From Plakobranchus ocellatus (Eukaryota > Mollusca > Gastropoda > Plakobranchidae): DNA of 23,094 nucleotides. The position numbers and the translations under genes were made by a program. The stretch lies in NCBI GenBank assembly GCA_019648995.1, contig BLXT01002115.1, forward strand, positions 499,299 to 522,392, given 5' to 3'. Under the pieces are notes generated by a model that worked only from the letters and a program-made list of their open reading frames with translations, had not been told where the DNA came from and searched no databases. Of this stretch, positions 11,240 through 20,500 are shown in pieces (within the stretch, counting starts at the first letter, position 1; every line of letters begins with the position of its first letter).

Positions 11240-12277
11240 GTGGTGACACTGACAGACCAATCAAGAATTACGATTGTCAAAGGTTTCCTTCCATTTGATT
11301 TTGCTCTTGAGAACCATCACTCTCATATAGGCAAATGTGCGCAATCTGCAGCTGATATTTTTAAAATTTTTGGACTCGATGTACATCGTGATTGTGCCAA
11401 CATTCATTCAAAAAACATTTGCGTAAAATACTTCGCTAAAATCAAAGACATAAAAAACCCCAAAAAACAGAAGCATTATTTTGGCAAAAGCAAAGGAACT
11501 ATTTCATAAAAAAATGAAAGCAAATGATGCCCTTACCAATCGACAACCAGTACATAATTCAGTCACCGGTATAGCCAAAAGACCAATTGATCTCCGCAGA
11601 GAAGGGAGATCCTCCTCTGCAAGCGAGGATATCACTCCTAGTCGTGCCCGCGCAAACCATTTTGTGACACGCCATCCTCAGGTTAGATGTATACTCCGGA
11701 GGTTATTACTTTGCACATTTAACAAATGTTCTTGTGAGTGTTTGTTTATTTTGTGCTACCTCAATGTTGTCTACCAAATATATTTTTTGGTATTTGCTTT
11801 GTTCCTTTTTAAATATTTTAAATCAAAGGGCCCTGGTATCGAACAGTATCGATATGATTTTTATATATCTCGAGCCCTGATCTTGTGAATGATAGACATG
11901 GTTTTGCAAATTTTTTTAAAATACGTTAGTAATGTTTAGAAACTCAACATCTTCTCGGCTGTTTCTGTCATTATCAGAGCTTTACGTTGATACCCGATTT
12001 AGCATATTTCTCTTATTATTAGCCTCTCAAAGAAAGGATTGAAGACAGACGCTTACAAATGGCCCGATCTGTCATACTGAACTCGTCTCTAGTCGCAACA
12101 ATGGTGGAATCACAGCCCAATGTGTTTGATGCTTTCAAATTTGCACACAAAATGCACACTGAAGATAGTGATGCTGAGCCAAATGAGTTGGAATCAGATG
12201 ATGAAGATCATAGTCATTTTGATCTCCAATCGGTTGATGAAGGTTTGTACCCTAGTTTAGTTTGCAGATCTAACTGA
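11240..12277 (+). pseudogene. Unrecognised two-exon coding remnant, possibly transposon-derived
   Basis: The open frame at 11240-11506 (FLPFDFALENHHSHIGKCAQ, DIFKIFGLDVHRDCANIHSK, NICVKYFAKIKDIKNPKKQ) passes by a one-step frame change near 11485-11505 into a second frame ending TRHPQ at 11681. A good donor (CAG/GTTAGA) there and an acceptor (TTATTATTAG) at 12022 join in phase 0 to PLKERIEDRRLQMARSVILN and a very acidic tail (DSDAEPNELESDDEDHSHF), with a stop at 12275-12277. The spacing of His and Cys residues in the first part recalls zinc-binding segments of transposon proteins, but Cys residues are missing. No family is assigned. Confidence 0.4.
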
Positions 12278-12719
12278 CTGTCGCAATGTAATTTAGGTCA
12301 TTCGAGATCGAATTAGATCCAGACCCAGACCTAAATCAAGAGAGAAAGCAACCGCTATGCTGCAACAGAGATCACACGGGTTGGAGATGCAGCCAAGTAT
12401 TTATAAGCTGTGGAGGCCTGCTGCCCTGGTTGACACTTGGGGCTTCAACCTATTCTTAAACACGTGGTGCTCATCAACAAAGGCTGTCATATTTCTGGTC
12501 CAAGCTTCCCTTAGCCTGCTGCTGACTGAGAATTCTGGTCGTTTCATGACCATGTTCAGAAACTGAGGGGGGATTTTTCAAGAAAAAGACCAGGAAAAGT
12601 GTCTCTAACCTGAGAGGGCATTTTGAAACTACCTCTTATTAGAGCTTCCAAAGGCTGTGAGAGAAAAAAATTATCCCTACAATCCCTCATCCTCATCTAC
12701 TTTCTTCAGATAGGTGGAG
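12278..12719 (+). other. Unassigned interval between coding relics
   Basis: A 69-codon open stretch at 12357-12563 and short pieces after it (DHVQKLRGDFSRKRPGKVSL, NYPYNPSS) look like decayed coding sequence rather than random AT-rich DNA, but the fragments are too short to place in a family. Confidence 0.3.
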
Positions 12720-13145
12720 GAGTCTACAGAAGATGAAAATTTTAGAGAATGAGGCAGTAGAGAGAAAGAAGAACGAGAAGAAAGAACGTGCAAAAGAGAA
12801 AAAACCGCAGCAGCACACAGAAAAGAGGAATAATTACTGGAAAAGAAGAGGAAAAAGGAATAGATCAATGCAAGGAAAGAGGATGCAAAGAGAAAGACAA
12901 GAGTTGGAAAGGATGAAGATGAAGCTATGGAGATGATGATGAATGGTATCGGTGAGGAAGATGAGGAGGGAGTGTTCGTAAACAATGACAAACAACTGTG
13001 CAGGGTGTGGGACAAATTGGGCACCCAGGTATTCTCCGAGTGCAATGTGAAAGGTGTGTGTTCTGGTGGCACAGCAATTGCACTGATCTACGTGACCTGG
13101 ATGAGGAGGAGCTGAAGTAGGCAACTTTTGTCTGCTGCTTCTTTT
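12720..13145 (+). pseudogene. Charged coiled-coil-like stretch followed by a decayed PHD-like zinc finger
   Basis: The frame at 12733-12933 is a Lys/Glu/Arg-rich stretch (AVERKKNEKKERAKEKK, GKRNRSMQGKRMQRERQELE). Next, 12997-13108 gives CAGC and, after a +1 frame change, QCERCVFWWHSNCTDLRDLD; a stop at 13118 precedes FVCC. The order Cys-x2-Cys, Cys-x2-Cys-x4-His-x2-Cys, then a Cys pair is that of a PHD finger. Similar tails occur at the C-terminus of several invertebrate DNA transposon proteins, including pogo/Tigger types. The frames are broken, so it is a relic. Confidence 0.4.
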
Positions 13146-13868
13146 TCACATTCCAGATCAAGACTGATTTTTTTTCTTGATCTGACAAACTGACCATGTT
13201 TTGTTTTCCTTTCCATTATGTCAACCAGAATCTAGAAGTCATTGTTTCACCATAAATATTAGGCTACAAAAGATACAGTACAAAGTTCAGAATGTACAAA
13301 CCTGGGTATATTGATATAGATCAGATCTATAATTATTTCTACACATAAAAGGATATGTACTTGCAGAGATTATACATTAAGGCATTCCATATCTATATTG
13401 TCACAGTTCTTTTCCAGTTAGGCCAAGTCTGTACACAGCATTTCATAGAGACAGATCTAAAAGTCTCATATCACCATGGAATAACTGATGTTTGCAAGGA
13501 TGGCATTATTCAAACATGTGGTATGATGTCCTGCCTTACTTAAGCCCCGCTCTTTCACAGTATATTATCACTATGATTTGTATTTATACATGACTTGTAT
13601 ATATAATACGCTTCATTTGTTCTTTTATTATTCGGGATCCAAAGTGTAGTCAGCAGAGGGAAACGGTGGCTCTCATTTTACCGCAGAGTTTAGGAAAATC
13701 TGAAATAAGCATCACATTATGGATAAATTTTGCTTTTTCTATATTTGTTAAAAAAAAAATTGAGCATAATTTTTTTTTTTAAATTGCAAAATATTGCTGT
13801 ACTAACAGTACGTGTGACATAAGGTCTTTTATTTCCTGTTCTTGTTCTTCTTCAAAGAAAAGAAAGAA
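13146..13868. other. Intergenic sequence, nothing recognised apart from the candidate poly(A) signal
   Basis: AT-rich DNA between the coding relics and the 30-bp tandem array. No inverted-repeat ends or SINE similarity were seen. Confidence 0.5.
13828..13833 (-). promoter_or_regulatory. Candidate poly(A) signal AATAAA for the GGT transcript
   Basis: This is the first canonical AATAAA on the minus strand after the GGT stop, about 570 nt downstream; an ATTAAA variant occurs earlier at 14074-14069. If used, the 3' UTR would contain the hairpin at 14022-14088 and the 30-bp tandem array. Only the hexamer and its position support this. Confidence 0.35.
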
Positions 13869-13988
13869 AAAAGCCCCAATCATTCACTGTACGGCAATAA
13901 AAGCCCCAATCATTCACTGTACGGCAATAAAAGCCCCAATCATTCACTGTACGGCAATAAAAGCCCCAATCATTCACAGTACGGCAAT
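13869..13988. repeat. 30-bp tandem repeat, four copies
   Basis: Four copies of AAAAGCCCCAATCATTCACT plus GTACGGCAAT start at 13869, 13899, 13929 and 13959. Only the fourth differs (CACAGT for CACTGT). The period is a multiple of three and makes an open frame (SPNHSLYGN repeated), but there is no other sign of coding. It would lie in the GGT 3' UTR if transcription reaches the AATAAA at 13833. Confidence 0.95.
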
Positions 13989-14021
13989 ATACGCACTGCA
14001 AAAAATACCTTTGACCTTCGG

Positions 14022-14088
14022 TACTGTCATAGCAAATTAAAGAGCAGTATCGTAAGAGTGAAGTGCTCTTTAATTTGCGACGGCAGTG
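14022..14088. repeat. 67-nt hairpin downstream of the GGT stop
   Basis: The arm at 14022-14046 (TACTGTCATAGCAAATTAAA...) pairs with 14064-14088. The inner 15 bp, GCAAATTAAAGAGCA, are perfect and the outer 10 positions contain two G-U-type pairs and two mismatches; the loop is 17 nt. It lies about 316 nt past the GGT stop, probably in the 3' UTR on the minus strand. Confidence 0.6.
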
Positions 14089-14403
14089 TATGTCAACACA
14101 TGGTCTAAGTTGATGACCAATTTTTGATTTTTAAATTCACCTCAACTTGAAGAGCTTACAATTTGGGCTGAATGTCCCAACTAAATTGGTTTTGGCAGCC
14201 GGGATACGTAAATTATTATACATGTATACATACAGGCGAACACATTGAGGAAATATTTGTGACACTTTCATTCAGTATGAACGAATACTTATGAGCAGGT
14301 CTGTTTCTGTGAAGTATTGAATGATTCCATCCAAATACATACACACGTACACACATACTTTTTCAATAGTTAAAAAAATCAAAACAAATACAAATGCCTG
14401 CTG

Positions 14404-14550
14404 TTAAAAACCATCCGGAGTTCCTCCTTTTCGATAGTCACTGGCTGCAAAGATCTCTCCGTCCTTGACCTCAATACCCTGAGACACAGACTCGCCGAGG
14501 GAAAACTGTAACAGTTCATGTCCCTTCTCTTTTAGGCCTTGCAGCACAAG
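14404..14550 (-). CDS. GGT1-like: GGT terminal coding exon with stop codon
   Basis: The 147-nt exon starts after acceptor TCTCCTCCAACAG in phase 0. It encodes LVLQGLKEKGHELLQFSLGE, SQGIEVKDGEIFAASDYRKG and GTPDGF, then TAA at 14406-14404. The ending matches the family C-terminus (ASDSRKGGEPAGY in human GGT1). Confidence 0.95.
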   Translation of the reverse strand, partial: LVLQGLKEKGHELLQFSLGESVSQGIEVKDGEIFAASDYRKGGTPDGF

Positions 14551-17500
14551 CTGTTGGAGGAGAGAGAAAAATGTGAATATGACCATCGCTTTGCATGCAG
14601 CTAATATCTTGGGTAGGTTGTTACATATAGCCAGCCCACAACAAGGTCATCTCAGGCTTTCAGGCCCTCCGTCAGGCCAGCACGCTGGTGGAAGGGCTCA
14701 GACCTGTGACAGAAGGGTCCCTGCACATCTCAGGGTGGACTCGCTAGCCACTGTGGCACCAAAGCCCCCCTAATTTATTGGGAAAAAAAAGGAAGAGGAA
14801 AGGAGGGCGACCAAATTCAAACACTTTAATGAGGTATTCCTGACTTAAATTTAGTCTTGCTTAACTCAATTTGTTCATAAAGAAGACGGCAGCATGGGAC
14901 ATTTTGCATACGACAATACACGGAACGATGGATGTAACATACCCTGAAAAACACCACCCTCAGACTACAATAGCACCACCATAGATAATACATATCACCA
15001 CTCATAGTTAATGTAAAACAGAACCCATTGATATAAAAAATTGATATAAACAAACACCATCCATATAAAACATAACAAAAGAAGCACCATCTGCAGATAT
15101 TAAATAACACCACCCACAAATAATAAATAACACTTTTCAATGATAATAAATTGCATCATCCATAGATAAACATAGCATTCCTATACATGTATATGACAAA
15201 TTGTAATCCTTCTTCCACGGATAATACTATAGCACACCTCACAAATGAATAACACCACAGGCAGATAATAAATAACACCACACAAAAGATAATAAACAGC
15301 ACTTCCCTTAGATAATCAAAAGCAACTGCCATTCCATTCCATCATGAGCACTTCATTTATGAGGTCTCCATGATCCAAAATGAGCACAGCACTTCATTTA
15401 TGAGGTCTCCATGACCCAAAATGAGCACAGCACTTCATTTATGAGGTCTCCATGACCCAAAATGAACACATAAAAAAAAACAAAAAAAACAGAAAATGCC
15501 ACTAAACTAAAATCTGATAAAATCTGACAAAAGAGATAAAGAGAATCGAACACAAACCTCGTCTGAGCCTTCTTCATACTGAAGCTGAGGGGGAAGTAAC
15601 TGGTGGTGCAGGCGATACATGTCCACGGACTCCTTGATGGATTTCCCCAGCCAGAGATTGTGCTCTGCAGTCTACATGGAGTACAGTACAGATTCAGCGA
15701 AAAAATTTTAGATTTTACTCCCTCTGCCCAAGTATACAATTGAGTTGTTATTAACATCAGTGCTTCTAGTGAGAAATGAAGAAAATCGCAGATTTTTTTG
15801 CCACGTGGCAGACAAAATGACTGCTGAAAGCGGGAGCATACCTAAGAAAGTCTGCCGATGTGCTCTCCTAGAAAATGTTTTAAAAGGACTGCAAATAAAG
15901 CCATTTAAAGGCACTTTGGCATCAATTCTACCATAGCGAAATGAAGAGTATTAAGTCTATGAACGATACAGCTCTTCGTTTGACTGCACCTGAATTTAAC
16001 TTATATTTTGTTCAACTCTGAAGTCAGGGATGCCAGTGGCCTCTGACAAAAAAGCAGGAAACTTGTATAGTAATAAAGAGTTTTTCCAAAGCTGTAGTTA
16101 AAGTATGATTGATTTTTGACTAATAAAAATAAGGCAAAAAGTCAGAAATCCTGTTAAAATCGGAAAACTGGCATCCCTATGAAGTAATCAAATATCTATA
16201 GAACAGCATTAAAAATTCCACAGAAGACTGAAAGTGGGGAAATCCGCTGAAATGCGGACAACTAGAAGCACTGTAACATATAAGAATAAAAAGCTCTGAC
16301 TATGTTATGATGAATGTATTTATTTATTTTTTGTATCTCTTTGAATCAATCTGCCCTCAGCAGATCTTCATATACGGCTTCTGGGTGAGATCCTATGCTC
16401 ATAAAAAGCAGAGAGTGAATGGACAACCTCTGCCTCCATTTCCCACTCAAGTGATGCTTGCAATTAACTCTATTACTTCTATGTAATATCCTGTCTGTTA
16501 CGACACAGGTCTAGGTAGATGTTCTAAAACAATTTTAACATAAGGCAATTAATACAGTTTTGTGGGACTATGGAGAAAAAAAGTATAAAACAAATGAAAG
16601 GTATTTTGTGGAAAAAAAATGCACATATGTGAACAATTCTCTATTATGATTATTGAATGACAATTATTTATCAATTTCAGAAAATATTCTCTTTTTGGCT
16701 AAGATTAAACTCATTGACCTAAAATTGACATAACTTTACATGAAAAATAAAGCAAGGTGTAGTATTATTTCCCATATTAATTGAGAATTACAGAAAAGAT
16801 GTCCTGAGAGAGACGTGTTGTAACGAAGAATCAGTCAGATTTTCAACATTTAAAATAATGATAAACCTGAAATCTTCCTGCTTGAGCAGTGGAAAGGAGG
16901 AAAATCAACAGAAATGTACAGTCTTCAATGTATGCTGCAGCATAAAAGTTCTTATTTAAAACAAAACAAACAAATTCTAGAGAGAAACAAATACATTTTA
17001 AATGTCTTTTCCCTGAAGTGTTATTGGGACCAGAGTCTCACCAAGATTCACCCAGATGACTTGCCACTAGTTAGGAAGGTAGAGGGGTTAATGACCTTCA
17101 CTTACCCAAGCCACAGTGGTGGTTATCTTTGATCCACCGGCTGCTCCTATGATCTGTTGGACCTGATCGCGCCCTTCTGCTCCGCCCGACTTAACAGTGA
17201 TGGTGGGACACATGGAGGATAGTGGCCTCTTCCCTGGCTTGATGAAGTTGGCCTCTGTCGGCAGCAGGCCGTACTCATTTGTGATGTTTGGGGCGGAGAA
17301 GTCGTCCATCTCATTGTTCCAGATGATTCCCGTGCGCCGCCCGCGCAACCCAGCGCCGAACCTTATAAAAAAAAAAAAGAAGATATGGGGATGAAATAAT
17401 GATCACATTTTCTATCTTACTTATCTCATTGCCATCTTTCTCATGCTTTCGTCCACTTTTTTCCACAAATTTATTAGAAATGCTGGCTCTTTCTGCAATC

Positions 17501-20500
17501 TAGTTTTGACATTTCTGAACACATCTCGAGAAAACCATCATCACTACCGCCAGTTAGACTGGCTTATTTTCTATTTTATAAACTGGTTTTGTACACTCCT
17601 TTGGTGATCTCGAGTTTATAGGGCCCCATCAGGCTGAATATTGGATGCAAATTTGCAAAGGAGAGTCGCTGCAGATTTATGTCCCAGTTTTACATTTTAA
17701 ACTCAGAGGGAGAAACAAATATAAAGGCAGAGAGTTGGCCTGTAGTGAAGCTTAGCCTGTCAGTTGTCAAAAATAAAGTGCAACCAGGCCTGAATGAACC
17801 GCACTGTCCAATGAAAAAAAGCCTCCAGGGTGTGATTTAGATCTACTCTGTCCTACAGCTCCTGAGAGAAAACGTGCAAAATGACATGTCATAATGTCTT
17901 TTCTATTTCCTAATGACATTTTGACAAAAAATAATCATAAGATTGCTTATCCAAACAAGTTCTTGTTATGCTAATTAAAGAAATATTTACAGTTATATTT
18001 CTCTCAATATTCACTCAGGGAAAGGAATGTGAATTGACATGAAACCATTAACATATCAGCAACAGTATAGAGCCCCGTTTAGATTTTGCTTGTTACTTGC
18101 ACATACATAAATTTAATTTTTCTCCTGATGAACTTGTAAGTGTGGGTTTCATGGCAGTCGCTTTACAATGATCAACTGGAAATTATTATTATTAATAAAT
18201 ACTGGAAATGGCTTCAGAATTTAATCCTATTTGCCAAGACGTAGGTTTTGCTCCTACTTCATTTGTGCGATAACCTAATCACTCCAAAATCCAATGCCAA
18301 GATGTGCAGAGCCTTTTATCCCTTCTTAAAAAGTGGAATGACATCACGCTCCTCAACATACTTATGAGATAAACTCCCTCTGAAATTGGCATCTAGAAGA
18401 ATTCTGTCACTCCATATGGGAAGGGGGAAGGTTAGAATCACGACAAGCATTTAAGTTCACATTCAGATTTTGGAATGTGTCATTCACAGTTTTGCCATTC
18501 ATTTGTGACGATTTCAGCACATTCACCGAGATACTAAACTGCTATTTGGTTATCATTTAGCTGGATGTCGTGGTTTGCACTTTCATCATGTTGCTAGCAC
18601 TAAGCATCAAGTCATTCACCTGCCATTAATTGTGCTGGTTACTGCCACTGCGTTTCCATCCTGATCCAGCACTGACAAGTGCGATGTGCCAGAGGTCTTC
18701 GGGGTGTAGAAGGACGGGCCGTAGTAGTGATAGTCGTGAGTCACGTTGTCTGTGATGAGCTGCCGAATGCTGTCTGCATATGCCTTGGATGTCAAGTTTG
18801 CCACGAGCTGGGAAATATTTATTGGATATGAAAGAGATTTTCCTAAATGAATCTGTTCTGGAAAATATTTCCTTATCTTTATAAAAGCCAAATCAAAAGC
18901 TATTTTGTGCCTTTTAGAAGACCAGATCAAGAAAACACTGTAATTCATTTAAAACCAACACACTCTCAGTCTTTAAAAACAGTTCTATACAACATGATTT
19001 TAATGCGAAAAAGCAGCAATAACAACAACTATAATTTATAAAATAAAAAACATGTTAATTTTTTCTCAAACAAATTTGTATTACTTATGATTATGACTGA
19101 AGAAGACCATTTTTATACACAAAAGAGAAATTTTTTTTGTTTTCATGTTCACCTCTGTAATATTAACAAAATCTTCATCTCCTAAGGCAGTGCGTTTAGC
19201 ATAACCAAACTTAAAAGATTCAATGATGCGATGGTAGGTCAGAACTTTTGCCTCTAGAGTTGCAACATCTTTGGGCTGGAGCTTGTAGCCTGATGATGGA
19301 GACAGAGAGAGAGAAACATTTACTACAAGCATAGAATAATTACTAGAAACATAAAAATACCTTATGAATTGAAAACGTGGGATGTGCTTCTCTCACAAAT
19401 CAATGAAGCAAAAAGAACACTGCTACAACAATGTAAAACATTATTCCCCGCCCATGATCACGTAAAGCCTGAGGGATTGTCATTAAGAGCAAACTTGGTA
19501 AAAAAACAAAAACTTGAGCAATTCAAACCATATGATTTTAAAAACCTGAAGAGAAAATATAGACATTTTTATATTATAGGGTAAATCACTGTCCAGTTCA
19601 TTGATCTGTACCACACTATCACTATAACAAGACCTCTCCTAGCAACTGGCTAGGAACAATGGCAAAAACGCCTCATGCGACTGAATAGGGGGAAAAAAAA
19701 TCTAGGTGGCTGCTCAAAAGCATTGAAAATAAATTTCAGGGAAATGATAAAATGCAAGTAGACTGCAAGCATTTGATACTGAAGTGAGATTGGTTTATAT
19801 GATTGTGAATATGAAGGTTCTAAGAGCCAAACAGTACTGACCCTCCATGATGTTTAGCATGAATGAAAGCACAGGGCCACCAGACGGGGCAGGAGGGGAC
19901 ATCACTCTCAGCGTGTCATCCAGAGTAATCTCTAATGGCTCCTTCTCCAACACTTCATAGGTCAATATATCCCGGCCGCTAACCAAGGCTTCTGTTGGAG
20001 CATAAAGAATTTGAAATATTAATGGGAATAGAAAAGGAAAACAAACTGCAGATTAACATAAAATATTAAATCACAAAAAAAAAATAAATAAAACTTTTCA
20101 AAAAATCCAAAAAAGACAAAAGGCAAAACATCTCAAGTGAAAATGATTCCTAGAAACTCCAATATTTGGCAATTTACTCAGACTTTCAACAAGAATATTA
20201 AAGGATTAAAACTGTTTCAAAATACGAACAGTGAACTGATATATATCAGGACATCAGTGGTGTGATCAGCTAGCAGACCCATCTTGGAATCTGCAGCCAC
20301 CTTTCTGTGGCAAACTTCAATTTAAGCCTGTTAGCAAAGCTCTGGCATGAAGAGGACTTTAAAGCCTAATATAATCTGAAAAAGCCACAACTTTTATGCA
20401 AAAAAACAGAAACGATTATAATATTATGCTCAAGCAAATTTTATTAGTTTTTCATGAAAAGAACAAATAAACAATCTGATGGACTCTGAGCTTTAGATCA

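Noticed and set aside
12677-13197. Ser/Phe/Leu-rich minus-strand open frames
   Set aside because: They are the antisense of the Lys/Glu-rich plus-strand stretch; low-complexity shadows.
13842-14108. 88-codon frame made of the repeated SPNHSLYGN unit
   Set aside because: It stays open only because the tandem period is 30 bp; nothing else suggests translation.
15398-15757. 119-codon minus-strand open frame over a GGT exon
   Set aside because: It reads the exon at 15671-15558 in the wrong frame; the correct frame gives the conserved NLW...LHHQLLP segment.
17590-17690. GGTGATCTCGAG...GTCGCTGCAG stretch resembling the SINE
   Set aside because: The similar words are scattered and out of the family order.
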